A model generated the notes under the pieces. That model was given only the letters and a program-made list of their open reading frames with translations. It searched no databases and was not told where the DNA came from. The position numbers and the translations under genes are program-made. 64,000 nt of DNA, taken from contig NZ_JACBXA010000006.1 of NCBI RefSeq assembly GCF_013870515.1, positions 1 through 64,000 on the forward strand, in the 5' to 3' direction. Positions 9,487 to 17,600 of this stretch are shown in pieces (the stretch's first letter is position 1; each line of letters starts with the position of its first letter). Source of the DNA: Streptomyces albidus (ex Kaewkla and Franco 2022). Lineage in GTDB: Bacteria; Actinomycetota; Actinomycetes; Streptomycetales; Streptomycetaceae.

Positions 9487-9912
9487 TCAGCGCTGGTTCA
9501 GGTTCGGCGTGATGCGGAACGGGAGGCCGAGACCGGCCAGGCGGCCCAGCTCCTCGGGCGACAACGGGAGTTTCGACTCGTTCCCCGAGAATCCGTAGAC
9601 GGCGAGGCGCACGTCGTGACCCGCAGCCTGCAAGCTACTCAGCTGACCGGCTCTCTGCTCCGCGAAATCCAGCGCGCCACTCAACTGGCGATGGAATTCC
9701 GCTGAGAATCCCATCCCGAAATCCAGCCCCCAGAAGCCTGCTCCATCGGGAATCTGCGAATCTTCGCCCGGGGCGGCAGAGCGGGTGGGGTCACTCCCCA
9801 GACGCTCCGTCACGGAACCGGGGTCCAGATTCATGCCCTCTACGACGAGGGTCACTTCCGTGAGGGTCCAGACTCGGGGTTCATCCTGCGCAGCGATGAT
9901 GTCACCCTCCAA
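9487..9912 (-). CDS. DUF4279 domain protein, candidate immunity protein
   Basis: The domain pattern is visible: TLVVEGMNLDPGSVTERLGS, then DPTRSAAPGE and LSPEELGRLAGLGLPFRI. The frame stays open upstream into the WXG/Stv gene. The start is uncertain: the TTG at 9912 is the first in-frame standard start before the domain, and a coupled start nearer 9945 (CTG) is possible. It begins just after the stop of the toxin-like gene. Position directly behind a polymorphic-toxin gene is the classic place for an immunity gene; that role is inference. Confidence 0.75.
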   Translation of the reverse strand: MEGDIIAAQDEPRVWTLTEVTLVVEGMNLDPGSVTERLGSDPTRSAAPGEDSQIPDGAGFWGLDFGMGFSAEFHRQLSGALDFAEQRAGQLSSLQAAGHDVRLAVYGFSGNESKLPLSPEELGRLAGLGLPFRITPNLNQR

Positions 9913-9955
9913 GACAGCCCGACCCGTCGGATGACACAGCCGTGCCTTCAGCCCG

Positions 9956-11059
9956 TCAACGGCAGGCAGCCCAGTGTACGTTACCCATACCAGGCCGTAG
10001 CAGGTCGGAGACAGTCGCAGGAGCAGCAACGGTCGTGGAATTTTCGTACACGCAGAACTGCTTCGATGCTGACTGCGGCGGCGCAAGGGTGTAATTGGGC
10101 ACTTCGTCACCCGGCCCGAAGCTCTCCACGGCGGGGCCGGGATAGACGCCCCTTTCGACCGAGAGCCCATGCAACCCGGGAAGCTTCTCCCCCTCCATCA
10201 CGTAGAAGTCGAGCGTCGTTCCGGGCGGCACCGTGGCCGTCCCGGCACCTTCTCTCAGATAACCGTGCCCCGCGAAGACCGTCTCTCCATCGGGCCTTCC
10301 GCCTTCCAGTACCCGGTTGGCGAATGAACGCCCGTCGCCCGACGGCCAGTTCCCTTCCGGGAGGTACCGAGGACCGGTCTGCTTGAGCGCTTCCTTGATC
10401 TCCGCCTCGGAGGGACGCGCCGTTTCCGCCCCACGCTCAGACGTTCCCGCCTGATGCCGCAGCTGCGGGCGCATAGCCTCCGCGACCGCCGTTTCCGCAG
10501 TGATCGATTCGACGCCGGCGAACGCCACGTCGCTGAAGACGGTGGCGTCGATACGCGCCGCCCCCATGGAGACTGCTTGGCGCATCCGCGCGGCGAACTC
10601 GACCAGGGTTCTCGCGGCTGCCCCCGCGTGCCCCGACGCACGTTCGGAGGTGAGCGTTCCCGAAGAGATGCCCTCGACGATCGTCGGGGCGTGGATCTCG
10701 AGTTCGGTGGTGATCTTGTTCTTGGCTTCTCCTACGTCGCAGGCGAACTCCGCAAGCGCCTTGGCCATGCTGAGAGCTGCTCGCTCAAGGTCGTCGAGCC
10801 ACCCAGCGCTGGCCGTGCCGGAGAGATCAGCTCGGTGATAGCGCCCCCAGAAGTTCTCGAACGCTTCGATCGCGATGCCGTTGTTGTGGTGAATGACGGA
10901 TCCCGCTTTGGGATTCGTCGCCTGACGGGCGTCGCCCACGACATCGGCGAAGTTCCGCCACGCATCAGCGGCCTCGCGGAGCTGTCCCACCTCGGCGTCC
11001 GGCCACCACATGCCGAACGCATCGATCATGAACCTTTTCGCTTGCTCGAAGGGATCCAT
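9956..11059 (-). CDS. WXG-type secreted protein with Stv-like C-terminal domain (putative polymorphic toxin)
   Basis: A 367-residue protein. Residues about 1-210 are helical and resemble the long WXG/EccC-substrate N-termini of streptomycete type VII effectors (FGMWWPDAEVGQLREAADAW, FENFWGRYH). The C-terminal 140 residues contain VFAGHGYL, TVPPGTTLDFYVMEG, SFGPGDEVPNYTLAPP and the terminal GMGNVHWAACR, which resembles the Stv (putative adhesin) domain of polymorphic toxins. The ATG overlaps the stop of the WXG100-like gene by one base (TGATG), so translation is coupled. Type VII export and toxicity are inferred from architecture; the catalytic activity is unknown. Confidence 0.7.
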   Translation of the reverse strand: MDPFEQAKRFMIDAFGMWWPDAEVGQLREAADAWRNFADVVGDARQATNPKAGSVIHHNNGIAIEAFENFWGRYHRADLSGTASAGWLDDLERAALSMAKALAEFACDVGEAKNKITTELEIHAPTIVEGISSGTLTSERASGHAGAAARTLVEFAARMRQAVSMGAARIDATVFSDVAFAGVESITAETAVAEAMRPQLRHQAGTSERGAETARPSEAEIKEALKQTGPRYLPEGNWPSGDGRSFANRVLEGGRPDGETVFAGHGYLREGAGTATVPPGTTLDFYVMEGEKLPGLHGLSVERGVYPGPAVESFGPGDEVPNYTLAPPQSASKQFCVYENSTTVAAPATVSDLLRPGMGNVHWAACR

Positions 11060-11484
11060 CAGCTCTGGTGCAGCCCCGCTCCACCGGTCGCCCGCTGCAC
11101 TGCCGCAGGACCGATGCGCTCACCGCCGGCCCCGAGCGCGGCGGAGAGCGAACCCGGCACGGGGTCCTCGTCCGCGAAGACCCCCTTGATGTTCTCCTCG
11201 TTGTCGATGTGGCCGTCCGCCATGTCGCTCATCGCGTGATGGACACTCGCAAGCCCCGTGGCGAGGATCTCGACGGCACTCTCGAGCGTGCGGCGCCGCG
11301 GGCCGTACAGGTCACCGAACTCCGTCCCCGGCGCATCACTGCCCCACGGCAGACCGAGGGTCTCCAGACGATTCGTCAGTCGGCCGACCGCTTCGGCCAG
11401 AGCCTCGCTCTGCTTGCCGAAGACCGGAGCTGCCTCCTTCAGGTCGGCCGTCGAGATGTTCAGCACTTCGTTCGGCTGCCCCAT
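11059..11484 (-). CDS. WXG100-like small secreted partner
   Basis: A 141-residue helical protein whose first 100 residues have the two-helix layout of WXG100 proteins: ADLKEAAPVFGKQSEALAEA, then LPWGSD in the turn, then a second helix ending GHIDNEENIKGVF. In ESX/type VII loci such proteins chaperone the export of larger WXG effectors. The start has GGGGAGGGG upstream. First gene of a four-gene operon with the WXG/Stv protein and two DUF4279 proteins. Confidence 0.7.
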   Translation of the reverse strand: MGQPNEVLNISTADLKEAAPVFGKQSEALAEAVGRLTNRLETLGLPWGSDAPGTEFGDLYGPRRRTLESAVEILATGLASVHHAMSDMADGHIDNEENIKGVFADEDPVPGSLSAALGAGGERIGPAAVQRATGGAGLHQS

Positions 11485-11926
11485 GCCGTCCCCTCCCCCG
11501 TGCGCACTGATTCACGAAGGGGTCACTGTGACACAGGGTGGTGACAACGCGCGCATCGGGTCGAGCAAGTCGACCCCCAACAGCCCTAGCTACATGGGCA
11601 CTTGGCATATGCGACTCCCAGTACCGCAGGGCGACCGCCCCGACGTCCGGCGTATTTCGGTGACAGAAAGTTACCATCCGGTACTACTCACCGAGGCTGA
11701 GGTCCGCCGGACCGGCCTCGCTCTCGAACCATGGGCCGCGGCGTTCAATTGAGACGGCCGCCGTCGAGACCATCGGGAGCCCGGAATCGTTCGCGAGCCT
11801 CACACTCACCGCCAGCGCGGGAACTCACGTCGGCAGAGGACCCCCAACTAACGGGCGTGTGGCACCAGTTGCCATCCGTCGTGCAAGGATCCGGGCGAAC
11901 TCCCCGATCGGAAGGAAGAAGCGGAA
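11485..11926. other. Divergent promoter region of the WXG cassette and the DUF6338 gene
   Basis: 442 bp without a credible gene. It must contain leftward and rightward promoters. The clearest feature is the 19-bp palindrome at 11558-11576. Base composition is somewhat less GC-rich than the flanks. Confidence 0.5.
11558..11576. promoter_or_regulatory. Perfect inverted repeat, candidate operator
   Basis: GGGTCGA-gcaag-TCGACCC, two perfect 7-base arms with a 5-base centre. It lies 74 bp upstream of the WXG100-like gene and could control it, the divergent gene, or both. Regulator unknown. Confidence 0.45.
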
Positions 11927-12577
11927 GTGTCTGTACCCGCAACGATCACGCAAGTCGTGATCGTTCTCCTGCTGGTCCTACCCGGCGTCATGTACCAGTT
12001 CGTGCGTGAACGGGCGCGAGGTGTCACACCGGGACACCGGGACTTGGGAGAGCGAATACTCAGAGCGGTGGCGGCGGGCATCGTCCTGGACACTCTCTAC
12101 GTCGCCGCAGGCGGTTCGTGGCTAGTGTCATTCGTCTATGACCGCCGACGTGGTTGGCTGACCGGGATGGCTGACGAGCCTCGCTTGGCGGCTCTGGGGG
12201 CACTCCTCTTGTTGGTCGCATTCCCGGCAGGAGTCGCGTTGTTGATCTCCCGGCTGAGCTTGCGCGGGAGTGGAGCCGTACGAACCCAGACGCCGACGGC
12301 CTGGGATCACGCCTTTCGCCGCCGAGGCCATTGTTTTGTCCGGATCCGCCTCAAGAGCGGCCGGTGGCTTGCTGGTTGGTACGGCGAGAAGGCATACGCG
12401 TCGAGCTACCCGGAACCCGCCGACCTGTATCTCCAGTCGGCATGGGCCGTGTCACGCTCGGGTTGGCTCGAACGTCCCCTCGAACGGTCGGGAGGGATCT
12501 ACATTCGGATGGACGAGGTCGAGTGCCTCGACTTCATTGATGTGCCTCCCGCGTCTGGAAGCGGTACCGATGGATGA
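11927..12577 (+). CDS. DUF6338 family membrane protein
   Basis: A 216-residue protein. Three hydrophobic segments lie in the N-terminal half (residues about 8-25, 45-65 and 87-108). A cytoplasmic C-terminal half follows with the family pattern AWDHAFRRRGHCFVRIRLK, GWYGEKAYASSYPEPADLYL and GIYIRMDEVECLDF. The family is actinobacterial and uncharacterised. The GTG start follows GGAAGAAGCGGAA. It overlaps the next small ORF by 8 bp, so the two are probably co-translated. Confidence 0.8.
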   Translation: MSVPATITQVVIVLLLVLPGVMYQFVRERARGVTPGHRDLGERILRAVAAGIVLDTLYVAAGGSWLVSFVYDRRRGWLTGMADEPRLAALGALLLLVAFPAGVALLISRLSLRGSGAVRTQTPTAWDHAFRRRGHCFVRIRLKSGRWLAGWYGEKAYASSYPEPADLYLQSAWAVSRSGWLERPLERSGGIYIRMDEVECLDFIDVPPASGSGTDG

Positions 12578-12713
12578 TCCAGGGTTGCTGACCGATCCTC
12601 ACGAGGAGAGGGGCTACAGGCCATGCGGCGAAGTGCCCGAGCCCACAGAGGCGCCCCCAACGCCGCCGCCGATCAGTGAACCGTCTGAGCAGACAGCCGA
12701 CAACGAGGACTGA
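12570..12713 (+). CDS. Small partner protein of DUF6338
   Basis: A 47-residue acidic, proline-rich peptide (contains HEERGYRPC and a PPTPPPISEPSEQ tail). The ATG lies inside the last codons of the DUF6338 gene. Similar short ORFs with a GY-P motif often follow DUF6338 genes in streptomycetes, as far as I recall. No function known. Confidence 0.6.
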   Translation: MDDPGLLTDPHEERGYRPCGEVPEPTEAPPTPPPISEPSEQTADNED

Positions 12714-12794
12714 GCCTTCCCAGCTCCGAAGACCGCCCCTCAGGCGGAGGTCACGAGCATCCACATTCGGGGAAGAGCGCGAGCGAGCAAACGA

Positions 12795-12827
12795 CGCGCC
12801 GGTCGAGGCCAGCGGCCTGCCGGCGCG
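12795..12827. terminator. Bidirectional terminator hairpin
   Basis: CGCGCCGG (12795-12802) pairs with CCGGCGCG (12820-12827), and AGGCC pairs with GGCCT inside. It separates the convergent DUF6338 operon and Sua5/YrdC gene. Confidence 0.6.
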
Positions 12828-12961
12828 CCGCTCTGTGCAGGTGCCGGTGCGGGACACGCGCCTTACGGTCCCGGACGACCGACGCGCCGGCCTAAGGGAC
12901 CTACGCGTTCGCGGCGTGGAGCGTGCGCCCGTGACCGGCACTTGGTCGTCCGTCGTGGCGG

Positions 12962-13582
12962 TTACTCGAACCGCTCGGTGTCGCCCGCCCCACGCCGTAC
13001 GATCTCGGCGCCGCCGCCGGAGAAGTCGATGACCGTGGTGGGCTCCGTGCCGCAGTCGCCCGAGTCGATCACCGCGTCCACCACGTGATCGAGCCGCTCC
13101 TTGATCTCCCAGCCCTGCGTCAACGGCTCCTCCTCGTCGGGCAGGAGCAGGGTGCTGGAGAGCACCGGCTCACCGAGCTCGGCGAGCAGGGCCTGAGTGA
13201 CGACGTGGTCCGGGATGCGCACCCCGACGGTCTTCTTCTTCGGGTGCAGCAGCTGCCGGGGCACCTCCTTGGTCGCGGGGAGGATGAAGGTGTAACTCCC
13301 CGGCGTCGCCGCCTTGATCGCGCGGAACACGTCGTTGTCGACCTGTACGAACTGGCCGAGCTGCGCGAAGTTCTCGCACACAAGAGTGAAGTGGTGACGG
13401 TCGTCCAGGTTCCTGATCGACCTGATCCTGCTGATGCCGTCGCGGCTGCCGAGCTGGCATCCCAGCGCGAAGCATGAGTCCGTCGGATACGCGACGAGCG
13501 CGCCGGAGCGAATGCTGTCGGCCACAGTGCTGATGGTGCGGCGTTGCGGGTTCTCGGGGTGCACGTCGTAGTACTTCGCCAT
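12962..13582 (-). CDS. Sua5/YciO/YrdC/YwlC family protein (L-threonylcarbamoyladenylate synthase-like)
   Basis: A 206-residue single YrdC-fold protein with the nucleotide-binding signature ALVAYPTDSCFALGC (near 30), HHFTLVC, FILPATKEVP and VGVRIPDH. True TsaC/Sua5 proteins form threonylcarbamoyl-AMP for tRNA t6A synthesis. The HPENPQRRTI N-terminus is typical of the YciO subgroup, whose role is less clear, so this may not be the essential synthase. ATG at 13582 was preferred over the in-frame GTG one codon upstream. Monocistronic, convergent with the DUF6338 operon. Confidence 0.88.
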   Translation of the reverse strand: MAKYYDVHPENPQRRTISTVADSIRSGALVAYPTDSCFALGCQLGSRDGISRIRSIRNLDDRHHFTLVCENFAQLGQFVQVDNDVFRAIKAATPGSYTFILPATKEVPRQLLHPKKKTVGVRIPDHVVTQALLAELGEPVLSSTLLLPDEEEPLTQGWEIKERLDHVVDAVIDSGDCGTEPTTVIDFSGGGAEIVRRGAGDTERFE

Positions 13583-13785
13583 CACTCGACCCTATGTGAC
13601 CACGCAAGCAGGGCACAGATGACGAGGCTCCCGCCGCCGCGGAGCCGGTCGGCCAACGCGAACAACGAGTCGTGATGCCGCGCTTGATCATGAGCCCGAT
13701 ACCCGTTCGAACACGTGAGGGGGTACGTGGAATCATGGTGCGCACGGTTCCGGGGGGAACCGGTGCGGTGTGACTGGGGGGTTCG

Positions 13786-14148
13786 ATGACACTGCAGGAT
13801 CTGGTGCGCCGTGAGATGACCGCACGGATGTCACCGGAGGAGCGGCTGATCGCGGCACGGTCGGCGCGCCTGTACTTCCAACGGCCCGAAGCGCCGGGCT
13901 TCTTCGTGTCCGAGACCGAAGCCGGTCCTGTGGTGCCGGTGTTCACGTCGTGGGAGCGGCTGGCGTTGTTCGCCGGCGCATGCGCGTGGGCGTCGACGAC
14001 GGTCGCGGACCTTGTGGAGCTGCTTCCCGAGGGCGTGCGCCCGCTTGTTGATCCGCTGGGGCCGCGGCCGTCGCTGCTGGACGTGGAAGCACTGCGAGTT
14101 GTCGAAGTGGCCGACGAGAGGTCGGCAAACGGGGGGATCGAGAAGTGA
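13786..14148 (+). CDS. SseB-like N-terminal domain protein of the RHS operon
   Basis: A 120-residue protein resembling the SseB N-terminal domain: AARSARLYFQRPEAPGFFV, GPVVPVFTSWERLALFA and ALRVVEV. Such proteins are common partners in streptomycete type VII and polymorphic toxin loci. The ATG has a G-rich Shine-Dalgarno run. The stop overlaps the next start (GTGA), marking translational coupling. A role in effector handling is inferred. Confidence 0.75.
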   Translation: MTLQDLVRREMTARMSPEERLIAARSARLYFQRPEAPGFFVSETEAGPVVPVFTSWERLALFAGACAWASTTVADLVELLPEGVRPLVDPLGPRPSLLDVEALRVVEVADERSANGGIEK

Positions 14149-14636
14149 CCAGTCACGACGCGATGTACGGCCGCCAGAGCGGAGACCCTTCCGGCTCCGG
14201 GAGCACACAGCCTGGAGGCGGCTACAGGATCGAGATCGCTTCGGTCCGGAGGATGCTGGATCCGCTGGAGGAGTCGGTCGTCGCCGCACGAAAGATCAAG
14301 GGCGACTGGAAGTCGCTGTCCGAACTGATCCAGAACTCGGCCACGTTCGAGATCGAGGACTCGGCCAAGAAGGTGCTCTCCTCGTGGGGCTTCGCCATGG
14401 GACGCGTCGCTGAGCACACGGACGCGATCGTGGAACGGCTGAACCAGACCATCGCCGCCTACATCCTGGCCGACATGCTCGGCGTGCAGCACTTCACGCC
14501 GACCGAGGACAACATAGCCAAGCTGCCGATCGGCGACGCCGGGAAGTGGGCCTGGGAACACGGCGCCAGGCCCAACTTCGATCCACCACGCAAGATCATG
14601 CAGGAGCCCTGGCCCGAGACGGGGCCGGTCGCATGA
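14145..14636 (+). CDS. Small helical partner of the RHS protein (WXG100-like)
   Basis: A 163-residue protein with a Gly/Ser-rich start, then helices around KIKGDWKSLSEL and VAEHTDAIVERLNQTIAAYI. The layout is that of WXG100-type export partners that precede RHS genes in Streptomyces. Starts at a GTG overlapping the upstream stop and ends overlapping the RHS start (ATGA). Probably a chaperone or co-secreted factor; no enzyme motif is seen. Confidence 0.65.
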   Translation: MTSHDAMYGRQSGDPSGSGSTQPGGGYRIEIASVRRMLDPLEESVVAARKIKGDWKSLSELIQNSATFEIEDSAKKVLSSWGFAMGRVAEHTDAIVERLNQTIAAYILADMLGVQHFTPTEDNIAKLPIGDAGKWAWEHGARPNFDPPRKIMQEPWPETGPVA

Positions 14637-17600
14637 CCTCCCGTGACGCCATGGAAGGCGGCACTCAGGAGCGCATACCGCCGCACAGCGAACCCGGTGA
14701 CGTCATCTTCGGCAATCCCGGAGACGTCGACGACCTGGTCCGCAAACTCCGCGCCTACTCCGGGGCGTTCAAGGACGGACGCGATCAGCTGGACGTCCTC
14801 GAGATGAAGGACTGGTCCGGTGAAGGAGCCGGTGCCTTCGAGCGTGCGACGGAGAAGCTTCCGAAGGAACTGGCCTCCGCGCACAAGTACTTCTCGGCTG
14901 CGGCGAACGCACTGGACGCCTATGCCGACAAGTTGCGCTCGGTGCAGAAGCGGTGCAGACCCCTCATCGAGGATGCGGACGAAGCCCGAGCGGCCTCCAA
15001 GCGGCACTGGAAGAAGGTCACGGCCTACAACGACGCCGTGGACCGCAAGGATGACGTGCTGCCCGAGCGGCCACCCGAGGACGATCCGGGCATCGCCGCG
15101 ATGAACGCCTGCCATGCCCGCCTGGACAAGCTTGAAGCGGAGCTGCAGGGCGTCGTCGACGCCGCCAAGGGCAAGCTCGACAAGGCGGCGGAGAAGGCTC
15201 CGGACAAGCCCGAGGGGTGGGATGCCGTAAAGCAGAAGGGCTCCGACTTCGTCGACGGTTTCAAGGACGGCGTCAGCGGCATCCTGGAGGGCTTCGAGCC
15301 GCTGGCCGACGCCGATTTCAAGGGCGTCGGCATGCAGCTGGCAGGGGTGGTGGACGGTGCCGCATACGCGGCCGAGCACCCCAAGGAGTTCGCCAAAGCC
15401 GCCGTCAACTGGGACGAGTGGAGCCGTAATCCGTCCCGGGCCGCCGGGCAGCTCACGCCCGATGTGCTGCTGGCCCTGGCCTCGGGTGGCACCGGCGCGT
15501 TGCGTCGTGGAGGCGCGATCGCCAAGGAGGCGGCTCAACGCCTCAAGAGCCGCGAGAAAGGGCTGGGCCGGGACGGCAGCGCCCGGGACCGGGCCGACGA
15601 CGACCCGGAGAAGCACGACAAGTGCGATGGGGAGAAGTGCAAGGCCGGAGAGCCGATCGATGTGGCCACCGGCGAGATGGTCATGTCAGCCACGGACGTC
15701 TCCCTGCCCGGCGTCATGCCTCTGACGCTGACACGCAACTACGTGTCGGGGCATCCGTGCGGCGGCTGGTTCGGACGCACCTGGGCAGCCACGCTCGATC
15801 AGCGCCTCGAACTGGACGACAGCGGCATCGTCTACATCTCGGACGACGGCATGCTCCTGACCTACCCCGTGCCCGAGCCCGACGTGCCGACCATGCCCAC
15901 CAGCGGCCCGAGTTGGCCTCTGTGCTGGGACGGCAAGCCCGACGGCACCATGACCCTCACCGTTCCGGAGGAAGGCCGCACCCTCACCTTCGCGCCACTG
16001 CCGGCGGGCGGTCCCGAACTGGCGCTGCGGGAGATCACCGACCGCAACGGACAGAGCATCACCATCGGCTACGAAGCCGGCGGAGCGCCGCAGGAGATCG
16101 TCCACTCCGGCGGTTACCGCATCGGCATCGACACCGATCCGGCGCTGCTGCGCATCACTGCTCTGCGGCTGCTGAACACCGGCGCCGGCAAAGGCAGTCG
16201 GGAGGGCACGACCCTGGTGTCCTTCGGCTACAACGCGGCAGGTGACCTCACGGAGGTCATCAACTCCACGGGTGAGCCGCTGCGTTACGCCTACGACGAC
16301 GAGCACCGCATCACGTCCTGGACCGACCGCAACGGCACCACCTTCGCCTACGTCTACGACCACCGGGGACGCGTCCTGCGCACGGTCGGCCCGGACGGCA
16401 TGATGTCCGGCCGCTTCCACTACGACACGGCGGCTCGTACCACCACCTACACCGACTCCTTCGGCAACCGCACCTCGTACGTCTACAACGAGGCGTACAA
16501 GGTGATCTCGGAGACCGATCCGCTCGGCCACACCACCCGCACGGAATGGGACGAGACCAACCGCCTCCGTACGGCGGTCACCGACCCCGCGGGCCGCACC
16601 ACCAGGTACACCTACGACGAGGGGCGCCTGACCGCCGTCGAACTGCCCGACGGCTCGATGACCACGGCCGACTACAACGACCTCGGACTCCCGGAGGAGA
16701 TACGCGAGGCGAACGGTGCGACCTGGCACCACACCTACACCCACGAGGGCAACCGCACCTCCACCACCGACCCCAGGGGCGCCGAAACCCGCTACGACTA
16801 TGACGACTTGGGCCATCTGACGTCCGTCACCGATGCCCTCGGCCACACCACGACGCTCACCACCGATGCGGCGGGTCTCCCCCTCACCGTCACCGATCCG
16901 CTCGGCCACACGACCCGAGTGAGCAGAGGCCCGCACGGCCGCATCACCGCCCTGACAGACCCACTCGGCCACACCACGCGGCAGGGCTGGACCATCGAGG
17001 GCAAGCCCGCGTGGCGCGAACTCCCTGACGGCGCCCGCGAGACATGGCAGTGGGACGGCGAAGGCAACCTCGTCACGCACACCGACAGGGCCGGCAACAC
17101 CACCGAATACACGCACACCCACTTCGACCTGCCGGCCAGCCGCACCGACCCCGACGGCGCCCGCTACGCGTTCGCCTACGACACCGAACTCCGTCTCGCC
17201 GAGGTCACCAACCCGCAGGGACGGCAGTGGCGTTACGACTACGACGCCACGGGTCGCCTCGTATCCGAAACAGACTTCAACGGCGCGACGCGGACCTATG
17301 AAGTGAGCGCGACCGGCCAACTCCTCGCCCAGACCAACGCGATGGGCGAGACCCTGCGCTTCGCTCACGACCCCTTGGGCCGACCCGTCGAGCAACACGA
17401 CGAAGCAACCGGCGAGGTGACCACCTACGCCTACGGGCCGACAGGTGACCTACTTGGCGCTGCCAATGCAGACGCCGAGATCACCCTGGAACGCGACCTG
17501 CTCGGCCGCATCCTGAGCGAAACGGTCAACGGCGCGACCACGTCGTACGCCTACGACGCGATCGGTCGGCGAACATGCCGCACCACACCGTCGGGCCTCA

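Noticed and set aside
13170-14561. 463-codon minus-strand frame spanning the Sua5 and SseB-like genes
   Set aside because: Covers two real genes in another frame and strand; no recognisable protein.
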